Assembly (NCBI GenBank): GCA_007859835.1
Contig: SJPJ01000001.1
Coordinates: 4,268,513 to 4,332,512 of the forward strand
Source of the DNA: Novipirellula herctigrandis
Lineage (GTDB): Bacteria; Planctomycetota; Planctomycetia; Pirellulales; Pirellulaceae
Reading direction: 5' to 3'
DNA length: 64,000 nt
Shown here: positions 1 through 8,548 of the stretch, in pieces
How the letters are laid out: each line of letters starts with the position of its first letter
Numbering within the stretch: the stretch's first letter is position 1
Made by a program: the position numbers and the translations under genes
The notes under the pieces: generated by a model
What the model was told of the DNA's origin: nothing
Databases searched by the model: none
Seen by the model: only the letters and a program-made list of their open reading frames with translations

Positions 1-30
1 TGCTCTGCTTGCTCTGCTTGCTCTGCTTGC
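1..30. repeat. 9-bp tandem repeat, three copies
   Basis: The unit gctctgctt is repeated three times at the left edge. On the minus strand it lies in frame as a Gln-Ala-Glu repeat of the partial ORF. It may continue outside the window. Confidence 0.8.
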
Positions 31-53
31 AGCATCCCGATCACTTCGGCCAC
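1..53 (-). CDS. partial ORF with (Gln-Ala-Glu)n repeat, cut by window edge
   Basis: A reading frame starts at a GTG (53..51) or ATG (35..33), overlaps the 3' end of the zinc-ribbon gene at 41-478 in another frame, and runs off the left edge. Only about 17 codons are visible. They include three copies of a 9-bp repeat that read as Gln-Ala-Glu. The overlap with the upstream stop suggests a coupled second gene, as in two-ORF insertion sequences, but no recognisable domain is visible. Confidence 0.35.
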   Translation of the reverse strand, partial: MAEVIGMLQAEQAEQAE

Positions 54-478
54 GTCAAGTCAGTGAGCAATTCAATCATCTGGGCGGCCACCTTGAACGA
101 TGCACAGACACCGCCCATGGTGACTAGACGCTCGCAAGAAACGCAGTGGAACTCGGCTTCGGAGAAACCCGCGGGGCCGTCGCGAACCTCAAGATCGCGA
201 TGTTTCACGCTCACGCTGCACCGCTTACCGCACTGGGGACACGCGCGAGCCTCGTCGAACCTTTTGGCTTGTGGTCGCTGCTCGGTCTGGTCGAATTCGG
301 TGGCGGTGAGCTTGCCGATCTCGTGCCCGCGCTCTTCGATTTCGTTCCAAGTCAGCTCGATCGGCGGGCCGTTCTCTCCATAGGTCTCGGCGCTGATCAT
401 CCGCCCGAGCTCCTGCATCTGATCCAATACTTTAGGCGAGAACCGGGAGCGGCGTTTTTCGACAGTTTCTGACACCAC
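41..478 (-). CDS. zinc-ribbon protein, possibly N-terminal part of a transposase (ISKra4-like)
   Basis: This encodes 145 residues. The start is GTG at 478, supported by AGGAGG about six bases upstream. The C-terminal half carries a CxxC...CxxC zinc ribbon (CPQCGK at about 79-84 and CVSC at about 109-112), preceded by GHEIGKL and followed by a short helix. The order 'GHEIG, CPxCG, R.LE.RDGP, CxxC' resembles, from memory, the N-terminal region of ISKra4-type transposases in planctomycetes. The catalytic core is absent from this ORF, so it would have to lie in the next frame beyond the window. It could equally be a stand-alone zinc-ribbon protein. Confidence 0.5.
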   Translation of the reverse strand: MVSETVEKRRSRFSPKVLDQMQELGRMISAETYGENGPPIELTWNEIEERGHEIGKLTATEFDQTEQRPQAKRFDEARACPQCGKRCSVSVKHRDLEVRDGPAGFSEAEFHCVSCERLVTMGGVCASFKVAAQMIELLTDLTWPK

Positions 479-790
479 AGGGCCCCTCCTAGATCACCAA
501 ACCTACCCATCCTGCGACGATTCTAGACTCAAACCTGGAAATTGCACTCCCAATCTCAAACAACCAGACCTTCGCCGATTAGCGTGCCTGCGCCCCGCAC
601 GAGGGGTTGGTCTAGGGAGAGGGAAGGGGGGGAATATCGAGGTCGACATCGGCTCGCGAATCTTGCTAGAGACAGATGAATCCGTGTGCACGAGTTTTGC
701 GATAGACACCCTGTGAAGGGAGTGTCAATCGCCAGGGCTCAAAAAACAGTGCATTTCCCATTCCTGTCCGTTCCGATTGTGGAATAGAAG
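479..790. other. divergent intergenic region
   Basis: About 310 bases separate the minus-strand zinc-ribbon gene from the plus-strand coiled-coil gene, so promoters for both should lie here. A purine-rich run at about 612-631 is the only obvious feature. I see no convincing -35/-10 pair, hairpin or small gene. Confidence 0.5.
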
Positions 791-3259
791 ATGAACGCGT
801 TATTTGGGCTTCCTGCCGTTTCAATCTTGCTTTTCGTCCTTGCAGGTGTCTTGATTGGGCACTTGCTTTGGTATCGCGACACCTCAAGTGAACGCAAGAA
901 GATGCGGGAAAGCGAAGATCGGTATTTGAAGTCGCGCGGCGTCGTTCGCCAACGCAAGCAGCAATTCGCCCAACTTCAAACCCAGCTCAAAACGAGAGAA
1001 GCTGAATTCGAAAAGAAAGCGTCTGATTGCGATCACTTAGCAAATCAGAACGAGGAATTGAAAAATGCAATCGAGAAATTTCATGCTTTATCCGAAGGCC
1101 ACCAGCGCAGTGGGGATGAAGCAAACGCGGAATTAGCGGCCGAACGAAAAAGGAGCGAATTGCTAAAAGACCAGCTCCAAGAAGTCTTAAAGCAAAAGAC
1201 GGATGTCGAAGCGAAACACGAAACGGCGACACAGTTAGTCGAGCAGCGAGAAGCGGAAGTAACGAAACAAGCCAAAGCGTTTCAGTCCAGTGAGGCAACT
1301 GTTCAACAGCTCGAAATTGAAATCGAGACGCTCAAGAATAGCCAACACGATTCGGTTGCAGCCAACCGCAACATTCAAGAACAACTGCAGGATCGAATCA
1401 AAGACCTTCATGCCCGCGATGCTCAGTTAGCTGAACTCAAGAAACAATTGGCCGAATCGACTAGCCAAGTCCATCAGCAAAAGCAACGCTTCGATAGCCT
1501 GTCCAACGACATCACCCAAAAACAAAGTCGACTTGGAGAACTTGGTCAACAAGTCGAAGCTCTTTTGCCATTGCGCGAGCAATTGGCAGAAACGAGGACA
1601 CAGTTCGACGAAGCGAAACAAACCAATACCGAATTGCAAACAACGATCGAACGATATCTCGAAGAAATTGCACTCCTGCATAAACAGCTTGGCGAAGCGA
1701 AGCAAACCACCAGTGGGGCTCAGGCAGCGATCGAACAAAATGTCGATGAAATCACCGCCTTGCGAGAGCTGCTTGGTGAAGCGAAACAAACCAACAGCGA
1801 AGCGACACAAACTAACAGCCAATTGCAGGCGACGATCGAAGAAAGACTCGAAGAAAGTGCCTTGTTGCAGGAGCAACTTGGCGAAGCAAAACAAGCCCAC
1901 AGCGAAGCAAAACAAGCCCACAGCGAAGCGAGACAAGCCCACAGCGAAGCTCAGACAACCATCCAGCAAAAAGCAGATGAAATTGCAGTCTTACAACAAC
2001 AGCTAGGTGAGGCAAAAGATACCAACGGCGAACTGCAGGCAAAGGTTGAACAGAATCTCGCTGACATTGCTTGCTTGCAAGAACAAATCGGAGATTTGTC
2101 GCCACTGCAAGACGTCGTTGCTGATAAGCAAAGCGAATTGCTGAAAATGCAGCAGCGATTGGCGTCGCTCCAATCGGGCTTTGATGAATCAAGGGATGAG
2201 TCTCAGCATAAAGACGCCGAGATTGAAACACTAAAGGGTCAGTTGGTAGAGGCGGAAAGTACTGCAGAACAACTCGCCGACGCGAACCATCGCTTGGCCG
2301 AATATCAAGTGCAGCTTGTTGAAGCGAAATCGAAACTTGATGAGTCAGCCGAGCGAATAAAAGTGATCTCGGATGAAAATACTGGGCTTCGTAATTCGAT
2401 CGAGTTGAAACAATCCGACGCGGACCAATTGCACGCTCAATTAGACCAGCTCGAGGCCACGTCGGACGAACTCGAGAAAGCGAAAGAAGTGGTCAGCGTA
2501 CAGCGAGAACAAATTGCCGTACTGCAGCAGCAATCGGCAGAATTGAGGGGCGAAGTCGAGCGACTGCTTCCATCGGTTGCCGAAGCAGTATCACTGAAAG
2601 AGCAGATTGAAAAAGTCACCAATGAATATGAAGGACTCAAAACCGTTAATCAACAACGTCGGTTGCAAGTCACCAGCCAATCGGAGCAGATTGAAAAGCT
2701 TGAAGTTGAATTGAAACAGCTAACGGCAATTCGCCAACAACTCGAAGCAGCCAACCAGGCATCGCAAGAGCAAATCCGGTCGATCATTGAAGATCGCCGC
2801 ATCGTGATCGAAGCACGGGACCAATTCGAATCCAACCTTGCAGAAGCGAACCATTCCTTGATCGAATCACGCACTGCCACCGAACGATTGCAAACCGAAA
2901 CAACAAGCCTTCAAAAGCAACTGGAACAAACCAATCGCCATCGATCGGAAATGCAAACGCAGATAGCCGACCAAGAGAAATCGATCCACCAAATGCAAGT
3001 TCATTTGGTAAGCCTCGAAAAATTGCGTCCTGAAAATGCATCGCTTCAGACGAAAATTGCTGAATTGATCCAGCGTTTGAAGGAAGCCACTGCGGAGCTC
3101 GAAGACAGTCTCGAAGCGAATGTGAAAGCGGAGAATCGCATCCGTGATTTAGAGTCGCAAATTCACGATCATGCAGGAAAAATACGCGAGCTGCGCCGCA
3201 CGCGAGTGGCAATGCCAAACCTTGATAATGATCAGCCACCTAAGAAGCGAGCGGCCTAA
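791..3259 (+). CDS. membrane-anchored long coiled-coil protein
   Basis: The protein has 822 residues. One hydrophobic segment (about 5-27) is followed almost entirely by charged and Gln-rich heptad sequence, so it is predicted as an inner-membrane anchor with a very long coiled coil. Repeated phrases such as LGEAKQ and ATIE recur through about 270-430, and an exact (EAKQAHS)3 array lies at about 364-385. The C-terminus is basic (PPKKRAA). No enzymatic motif is seen. Proteins of this shape act as spacers, scaffolds or chromosome/division organisers, but the sequence does not show which. The gene stands alone, with convergent neighbours downstream. Low-complexity composition makes homology-based naming unreliable. 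Confidence 0.85.
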   Translation: MNALFGLPAVSILLFVLAGVLIGHLLWYRDTSSERKKMRESEDRYLKSRGVVRQRKQQFAQLQTQLKTREAEFEKKASDCDHLANQNEELKNAIEKFHALSEGHQRSGDEANAELAAERKRSELLKDQLQEVLKQKTDVEAKHETATQLVEQREAEVTKQAKAFQSSEATVQQLEIEIETLKNSQHDSVAANRNIQEQLQDRIKDLHARDAQLAELKKQLAESTSQVHQQKQRFDSLSNDITQKQSRLGELGQQVEALLPLREQLAETRTQFDEAKQTNTELQTTIERYLEEIALLHKQLGEAKQTTSGAQAAIEQNVDEITALRELLGEAKQTNSEATQTNSQLQATIEERLEESALLQEQLGEAKQAHSEAKQAHSEARQAHSEAQTTIQQKADEIAVLQQQLGEAKDTNGELQAKVEQNLADIACLQEQIGDLSPLQDVVADKQSELLKMQQRLASLQSGFDESRDESQHKDAEIETLKGQLVEAESTAEQLADANHRLAEYQVQLVEAKSKLDESAERIKVISDENTGLRNSIELKQSDADQLHAQLDQLEATSDELEKAKEVVSVQREQIAVLQQQSAELRGEVERLLPSVAEAVSLKEQIEKVTNEYEGLKTVNQQRRLQVTSQSEQIEKLEVELKQLTAIRQQLEAANQASQEQIRSIIEDRRIVIEARDQFESNLAEANHSLIESRTATERLQTETTSLQKQLEQTNRHRSEMQTQIADQEKSIHQMQVHLVSLEKLRPENASLQTKIAELIQRLKEATAELEDSLEANVKAENRIRDLESQIHDHAGKIRELRRTRVAMPNLDNDQPPKKRAA
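1881..1943 (+). repeat. 21-bp in-frame tandem repeat, three copies
   Basis: Three copies of a 21-bp unit beginning gcgaagcaaaacaagccc lie in the coiled-coil gene and encode (EAKQAHS)3. The third copy differs at two bases. Near-identity of the copies points to recent slippage or duplication. Confidence 0.85.
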
Positions 3260-3609
3260 ACACACCGACACAATGGCTTGAAGACTGCCGCTTTAGCCAA
3301 CATCAAAGACTGAATGGGAGCGACAGCAATCGGGTCATGGTGAAGTCTCTGGGGCTGTCGCCCCCATTCCAATCCGAAGAATAGTCCGAAGCCAAAGCTC
3401 CGAGACTCCATTGTTTCGCCATAGGGCTGGAGAGGAAATCAGGCTTTTCGAACCCAACGATGTGGAAAATTTCCCGGTGGAATTGTCGCGGCACTGATGG
3501 TTGATCGGACGATCACCTGAGCTTCTGTGAATCGTGTCCACGGCAACCCCCGTTGCCAAGCGTTTGAAGACGGGCTGCTACCGTCAGCCGAAAGGCGGGC
3601 AATAAACGA
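3260..3609. other. convergent intergenic region
   Basis: About 350 bases lie between two converging genes. The region holds a long imperfect inverted repeat (3312-3369, listed separately). Short open frames here have no start signal or recognisable protein, so I call no gene. Confidence 0.5.
3312..3369. terminator. 16-bp inverted repeat, possible bidirectional terminator or REP element
   Basis: The arms at 3312-3327 and 3354-3369 (core gcgacagc / gctgtcgc) pair over 16 bases with one mismatch, around a 26-base spacer. It sits between converging genes, 53 bases after the stop of the plus-strand gene. There is no T-run after either arm, so factor-dependent termination or a dispersed palindromic repeat are alternatives. 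Confidence 0.45.
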
Positions 3610-5412
3610 CTATGCTGCGGTCGATTCTTCGGTCGCTTCGTCTGCTGAGGACTGCTCCGGAATCTCGCCCGATTCGGTGCTTTCTTCGCTAGGCGTTTCG
3701 TTCAGCTCGGATTCCGACTCCGTTGGTGCAGCTTCGTCGGACGTGGTTTCAGCTTCCTCCACCACTTGCTCCTCTTGTTCCATCTGCTCGGATTGCTCGG
3801 CTTCCGAATCTTCCGTTTCGGCTGCTGCGGCCTTGGCTTCTGCGTCGGCCTTTGCTTTGCGTTCGCGTTCCATTTCTTCAGCCGCTTCGCGTTCGCGTTC
3901 GCGTTCTTGTTCTTCGAGTTCCTTCTTGCGTTCGGCTAACTTCGCTTTCTGTGTGTTCCGAACTTCCTCGTACAACACAGCATCGACTTGTCCGTATTCT
4001 CCCATCATTTCCACAAACGCCAGTAATGGGAAATCTTCGGGGAGGTCTTCGCTGTCGATCGCAATCGAATAACGGCGAATCGATTTTGCCAAATCTTGGG
4101 CGGAATCATCGATCGTCAAGATTGGATAGTCGTCGAAGATCTCGGCCCAAATCGCAAATGCTTCCTCGTATTTCTCGATTGCTTTGTCAAGTTCCGCAGC
4201 TTCATTCGCTTTTTCAGCTTCATAGATCAAACGGCGGGCTTTGATTGTTCGCCGTTCTTGCTCGGCTTGCGCCAACATATCCCAGTAAGGATAGTTGATC
4301 TGTTTGCGATAGCCGTCTGTCTTCACGCGGCGTTCTTCGATGTCTTTCAGCTCGCCGGCCAACTCAATGGCACGCATCCGATCAGCATCGGGTGCCTTCT
4401 TTGCAAAGGGCATGTAGTCCGGTTGCCATTGGTTTTCAATTCCAGGTAACTCTTCACCGGTCAATTCGCGGAACTCCGCCAATCGCAATGCCTTTAACCG
4501 AACTAGCTCATCAAGTTGCCCGAGTTTGATCGTAAACGGCGAGGTTGTCGGAACACTGCGTTCGCCGAATTGTTGCCAGGTTTCCGAAGCCAACTCCCAT
4601 GCGTTTCTAGCGCGTTCATCGAGGACACCTTCGTCTTCGATCGCTTCGGCGTGCTTGATACGCCACTTCGGGCCGGTTTCAAAAAAGTTCAGTGGAGTTT
4701 GGCGCCGAATTTTGACTCCCGAATCGACCATGTCGTATCCGTGGTTCAGCCACAATCGTCCGACGAGCCAATTGTCTGGTTTAAAGAATGGCCCTCGAGC
4801 CTCAGGACTGTCGACATTGATTCCCTGTTCGACCAACGATTTATGCAACACTTCGTCGTCGGCGAAAAGTCGGCGGAACTGAGTTTTTTCGTCGGACGTT
4901 CCCATTTTGGAACCATAGAACCATCCGGTATACCAAATCAATCGAGGCGCATTGCGGTTTTGGCGAACGCCCTTGGTGAGGAACTCCGTCCCTTCGCGGA
5001 CCATTTCGTAGCGTTGGCGGTAATCGTCAAACTCGGTCGACACGTTGTATGCCAAATTATGCGCTTGATGCTCCCAGACTTTATCAAAGTGAGGTTGCAG
5101 CAACGAAATTTGGTTCAATGTCGCCTTGTAGCGATCCCATTCATGTAGCACCTTGAAATGGTGCGCCTTGCCCCAAAGCAGCGTAGCGGCGACACCACGA
5201 AGTCCGAGCGAAGCGAGTTTCATCGTTTCACTCGCAGGGCTGATTTCGCCTAAGTCACTCTCAGCGATGTTGAACTTATCACGCATTTCTGCAAGTTGTC
5301 CGCCGGAATCCCCCGAACCACCACTGGGTTGACCCAGCATGTAGAGCGGAACCAGCATTGCCAACATGACAACCAAGTAAATGAGTTTTCGACCAAGTGC
5401 TGTAATTTTCAT
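3610..5412 (-). CDS. membrane-anchored protein with acidic tail, ABC-operon partner
   Basis: The protein has 600 residues. An N-terminal membrane segment lies at about 9-28 (LVVMLAMLVPLYML), probably an uncleaved anchor. A large alpha-helical, Trp/Tyr-rich region (about 50-480) includes LRGVAATLLWGKAHHFKV and an ALDKAIEKYEEAF-like stretch reminiscent of a tetratricopeptide repeat. The last 100 residues or so are Glu/Ser/Thr-rich and strongly acidic. The ATG overlaps the permease stop as ATGA, so translation is coupled to the ABC transporter. It is likely an extracytoplasmic or membrane-bound accessory subunit. I recognise no catalytic motif and cannot name the family. Confidence 0.8.
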   Translation of the reverse strand: MKITALGRKLIYLVVMLAMLVPLYMLGQPSGGSGDSGGQLAEMRDKFNIAESDLGEISPASETMKLASLGLRGVAATLLWGKAHHFKVLHEWDRYKATLNQISLLQPHFDKVWEHQAHNLAYNVSTEFDDYRQRYEMVREGTEFLTKGVRQNRNAPRLIWYTGWFYGSKMGTSDEKTQFRRLFADDEVLHKSLVEQGINVDSPEARGPFFKPDNWLVGRLWLNHGYDMVDSGVKIRRQTPLNFFETGPKWRIKHAEAIEDEGVLDERARNAWELASETWQQFGERSVPTTSPFTIKLGQLDELVRLKALRLAEFRELTGEELPGIENQWQPDYMPFAKKAPDADRMRAIELAGELKDIEERRVKTDGYRKQINYPYWDMLAQAEQERRTIKARRLIYEAEKANEAAELDKAIEKYEEAFAIWAEIFDDYPILTIDDSAQDLAKSIRRYSIAIDSEDLPEDFPLLAFVEMMGEYGQVDAVLYEEVRNTQKAKLAERKKELEEQEREREREAAEEMERERKAKADAEAKAAAAETEDSEAEQSEQMEQEEQVVEEAETTSDEAAPTESESELNETPSEESTESGEIPEQSSADEATEESTAA

Positions 5413-7304
5413 GCCGCGATCTCACGCGATTTCAAGAAGAAGTAACTGACAATGAATGCCAAAATGCAGTAGCCCAACGTCGCGGCAGCATGCCGGCCTA
5501 AAAGGGCGCCGAAAATATCGAATCCACTCGCGGCGTATTCCGCGGTTCCAACCATTTTCGGCAAGTTGGGAAGTGCCGTTGCGATCGCGTCTAACGTGTA
5601 AACAATCCCCGAATCGAGCGTTGTGATGACTTTGCCTGCTACCGCATCGACGTCCAACTGGGTTGTCATTGCGTCTTGTTTAAGCAGCCGGATCATCGAT
5701 TCGATTGGTCCGCCACCGCGATTGATTCCAGCATCCATGTAGTAGCGTGTGTCGTAAACTTGTTCGGCAGAAAAGCCGAGCAGCACGCAGACGAACGTGG
5801 CGACCATCGCGACGGGACCGCTCAAAAAAGTACTGAACATCACTCCAAATGCGATGACCATCGTCATTTGAAGCCAAATCGAAATGTAAGCTTTGGTTAA
5901 GTTCCAAGCGAAACTGTTTTCAGCAGCACGTAAATAGACGCCACTCTTAGTGACACCCAAATACTGGCTACTATCGAGACAGCGAATTTGGACGATTAAG
6001 TCGCCGTTCTTATCAACCAAATCATCGAATACGTTGAGCATTCGAGTTTCGTTGCCGTCGGTTCCTTCAATCGCCGTTGGTAGTAATTTCTCGTCAACCG
6101 AGTACTCGTCCACGATAAAGGTGATCGGGTTACTGCGGATCGACTGCTCAGGGTGCTTCATCGTGATCGAGCCACGAATCCCCGTTTCAATGTCCCCTTT
6201 GAACGAGCGATACGCACGAAGCGACATGTCCAAAGGCAAGCCGTTGGGATACCGAGCCTCGCTAACATCGTGAAATGTAAATTCAGCGACTCCGAGAGTT
6301 CCTCCTTCAACATAACCGTGTTCTGCGCGACGAGGCCCTTTCGAGACGCCGACCAATCGTGAAATGCCGGCGCTACCGTAACCTTCATTGACTTTTTCGT
6401 TGCCAACGTCGATCCCGGCTTCTTGTTCATTTCCTTGTCGGTCGTAGAACTGAACGTCGCCGTACGAGGGAATTCGAGCACGAAGAGCATCGGTCACGAT
6501 GCCGATCGTAAACGTGCCATCTTCACCGCGTGTGACCACGTGGCGGTGTCCGCGAACCATATCGGTCAACCCGCGTCCATCCGAATCGGGATCGATTGAA
6601 AACGAGTGTTCGTGTCCGCGAACATAGTCGGTTTTGCCTTCGAGTCGTCCGTCGCTCAGTTCATGAACATCAGCAACTTCCAAGTGAGTGTGGCGAATTC
6701 CACGTGTCACAAACAAATAACTTGCGAATCCCATCGGAACAAGCATCATCGAGCCAACAGCGACAAATCCAAGCATCCGGCCCAGCACAATCTCGGTCGG
6801 TCGTACGGGCTTGGTCACGATCGTATAAATCGTCTTGGCCTTGATATCCGCAGGCAACGAAAACGCACTGATGAACAGAGCGAGCGCTAGAATCAAATAG
6901 TTGGTCGCCGTCAATACAAAGCTAATGTAGAGTCGCGCCGGATCATCACTTTCCGGGTTGAGGTACCAGCCGGCAAGCAGAAGTCCAACGACGAACAAGC
7001 CGACAACAAACAACACTCTCCGCCGGATTGCTTCCTTGAACGCCAAGCGTGCTAGGGCGATAACGCGACGAATCGAAGTGCCGGGTAGGTCAAATCGAAC
7101 CAAATCGCGTACGGTTCGCGCAACCGCATAAAAACCTTCACTCGGTCCGTAGCGGGCTGCGGAAATGACGTAACCAGCAATGAGTCCAAGCACAATTGCT
7201 AAGACAAAAAGGACGATTCCTTGAAGTAATGCACTTTCAAGAAACGCATTGGGGCGAACGAGCCACTCGTAGAATGACCAGAAATCTTCGGGTTGCAGCG
7301 TCAT
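5409..7304 (-). CDS. ABC-2 type transporter permease with large soluble insertion
   Basis: This 631-residue membrane protein is the transport channel of the ABC system encoded upstream. Hydrophobic segments lie at about 29-50, 94-115, 125-150 and 180-205, then around 465-505 and 606-626. Between the two membrane blocks is a soluble domain of roughly 250 residues containing three histidine motifs: RHTHLE (about 203), RGHEHSF (about 229) and RGHRHVV (about 250). Its ATG overlaps the ATPase stop as TAATG, and its stop overlaps the next start as ATGA. The substrate is unknown. The large domain is unusual for ABC-2 permeases, which normally have short loops. Confidence 0.85.
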   Translation of the reverse strand: MTLQPEDFWSFYEWLVRPNAFLESALLQGIVLFVLAIVLGLIAGYVISAARYGPSEGFYAVARTVRDLVRFDLPGTSIRRVIALARLAFKEAIRRRVLFVVGLFVVGLLLAGWYLNPESDDPARLYISFVLTATNYLILALALFISAFSLPADIKAKTIYTIVTKPVRPTEIVLGRMLGFVAVGSMMLVPMGFASYLFVTRGIRHTHLEVADVHELSDGRLEGKTDYVRGHEHSFSIDPDSDGRGLTDMVRGHRHVVTRGEDGTFTIGIVTDALRARIPSYGDVQFYDRQGNEQEAGIDVGNEKVNEGYGSAGISRLVGVSKGPRRAEHGYVEGGTLGVAEFTFHDVSEARYPNGLPLDMSLRAYRSFKGDIETGIRGSITMKHPEQSIRSNPITFIVDEYSVDEKLLPTAIEGTDGNETRMLNVFDDLVDKNGDLIVQIRCLDSSQYLGVTKSGVYLRAAENSFAWNLTKAYISIWLQMTMVIAFGVMFSTFLSGPVAMVATFVCVLLGFSAEQVYDTRYYMDAGINRGGGPIESMIRLLKQDAMTTQLDVDAVAGKVITTLDSGIVYTLDAIATALPNLPKMVGTAEYAASGFDIFGALLGRHAAATLGYCILAFIVSYFFLKSREIAA

Positions 7305-8323
7305 TAACCAGCATCCTCCGAGCTGTTGCCCGCCGAATCAGAATCTTCGGACGACGAGTCCGCCGACGTTTGGCCGTCTGCCGAAACACGCCTGGCGCCT
7401 GGTCTCGCTTCGCTTTCGCGGACAATGTTCAAGAACAAGTCTTCCATTGTTGCGGTTGGGTTGTCGATCGATTCGACCGTGCCGCCGTGGCGACGAATCA
7501 CATCGGCAATTTCGGACTTTGCGGCATCGTTGAGCCCGCGAGCGTGAACTTCGGTGACATCTTGGACTTTCAACAAATCCGATACGCGGCCGAGTTCCTT
7601 CAATTCGCCCTGGTGCAAAATCGCGACTCGGTCGCAAACGTCTTGGACATCCGCCAATTGGTGACTGCACAAAAGTACCGTTTTGCCCTGGTCGCGAAGA
7701 GCCAAAATCAGGTCCTTCATCTCTCGAGTCCCAATCGGGTCCAAACCCGTGGTCGGCTCGTCGAGCAAAATCAAGTCAGGGTCGTTGATCAACGCTTGGG
7801 CCAAACCGACCCGTCGCGTCATCCCTTTACTGTATTCCTTCAGTTGACGGTGCTTGGCCCCTGAGAGGCCTACCAATTTGATCAACTCGTCGACCCGCTT
7901 TTTCCGGTCGGCACCCGACATGTTGAATAGCCGCCCGTAAAAATCGAGTGTTTCTTCGGCGGTCAAAAATTTGTAGAGATACGACTCTTCGGGCAAGTAA
8001 CCGATTCGCTCGTTCTTGCTGGTTTCCGACGCATCCTTGTCAAACACCAGCACGCGGCCGCTTGAGGGGAACAGCAATCCGAGAATCAACTTGATTGTCG
8101 TCGATTTACCCGAGCCGTTGGGGCCGAGCAGACCGAAGATTTCGCCTTGACGCACTTCAATATCGAGCGATTTCAGAGCGCTGACTTTTTTCCGCCCCCA
8201 AAAGTCGCGGAAAATCTTGCTCAAGTTTCGGGTTTCAATCACCACACCCGAATCGGTGGTCGTCGGGTTTGGGGTGGCGGTCGGGTCAGTTGACTCGGCG
8301 ACCGCAGTAGCATCGGTATCCAC
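7304..8323 (-). CDS. ABC transporter ATP-binding protein
   Basis: This is the 339-residue energy-coupling subunit. It shows Walker [10 protein letters not shown], a signature-like [12 protein letters not shown], Walker [13 protein letters not shown] and the switch His in LLCSHQL, all typical of the ABC-2 export (CcmA/NatA-like) group. An N-terminal Thr/Ser/Asp-rich leader precedes the ABC domain, and a Ser/Asp-rich tail follows it. I chose GTG at 8323 because GGAAG lies nine bases upstream. A TTG at 8329 is in the same frame but too close to that site. It is the first gene of a three-gene overlapping operon with the permease and the acidic-tail protein. Confidence 0.92.
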   Translation of the reverse strand: MDTDATAVAESTDPTATPNPTTTDSGVVIETRNLSKIFRDFWGRKKVSALKSLDIEVRQGEIFGLLGPNGSGKSTTIKLILGLLFPSSGRVLVFDKDASETSKNERIGYLPEESYLYKFLTAEETLDFYGRLFNMSGADRKKRVDELIKLVGLSGAKHRQLKEYSKGMTRRVGLAQALINDPDLILLDEPTTGLDPIGTREMKDLILALRDQGKTVLLCSHQLADVQDVCDRVAILHQGELKELGRVSDLLKVQDVTEVHARGLNDAAKSEIADVIRRHGGTVESIDNPTATMEDLFLNIVRESEARPGARRVSADGQTSADSSSEDSDSAGNSSEDAG

Positions 8324-8480
8324 GAGCAAACGCTTCCGTTGTAGAGAAGGGACGAAGATGATAATTACAGGGTCTTTACGTTACGGCGAGGTCTAGCAAA
8401 CGGTTCGGATTTTTGTCTACGCCCCAGTTTGGAGGGGATTTTTGACGGGTTCAGGTGGTAAGTAGCCTGGCTCGACCCCA

Positions 8481-8500
8481 CAAGACGCATCAAGACGCAT
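8481..8500. repeat. 10-bp direct duplication
   Basis: The unit caagacgcat is present twice in tandem in the divergent region between the ABC operon and folC. It may be a replication-slippage product. No regulatory role is evident. Confidence 0.6.
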
Positions 8501-8548
8501 TGCCAAATCGTACCCGATCAGCCTACAAAACGTCTCTTTCTTCCGCCG

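Noticed and set aside
1427..1969. 180-codon minus-strand frame inside the coiled-coil gene
   Set aside because: It is antisense to the repetitive (EAKQ) region and composed of matching low-complexity sequence. The plus-strand protein has a membrane anchor and heptads, so the opposite frame is a shadow.
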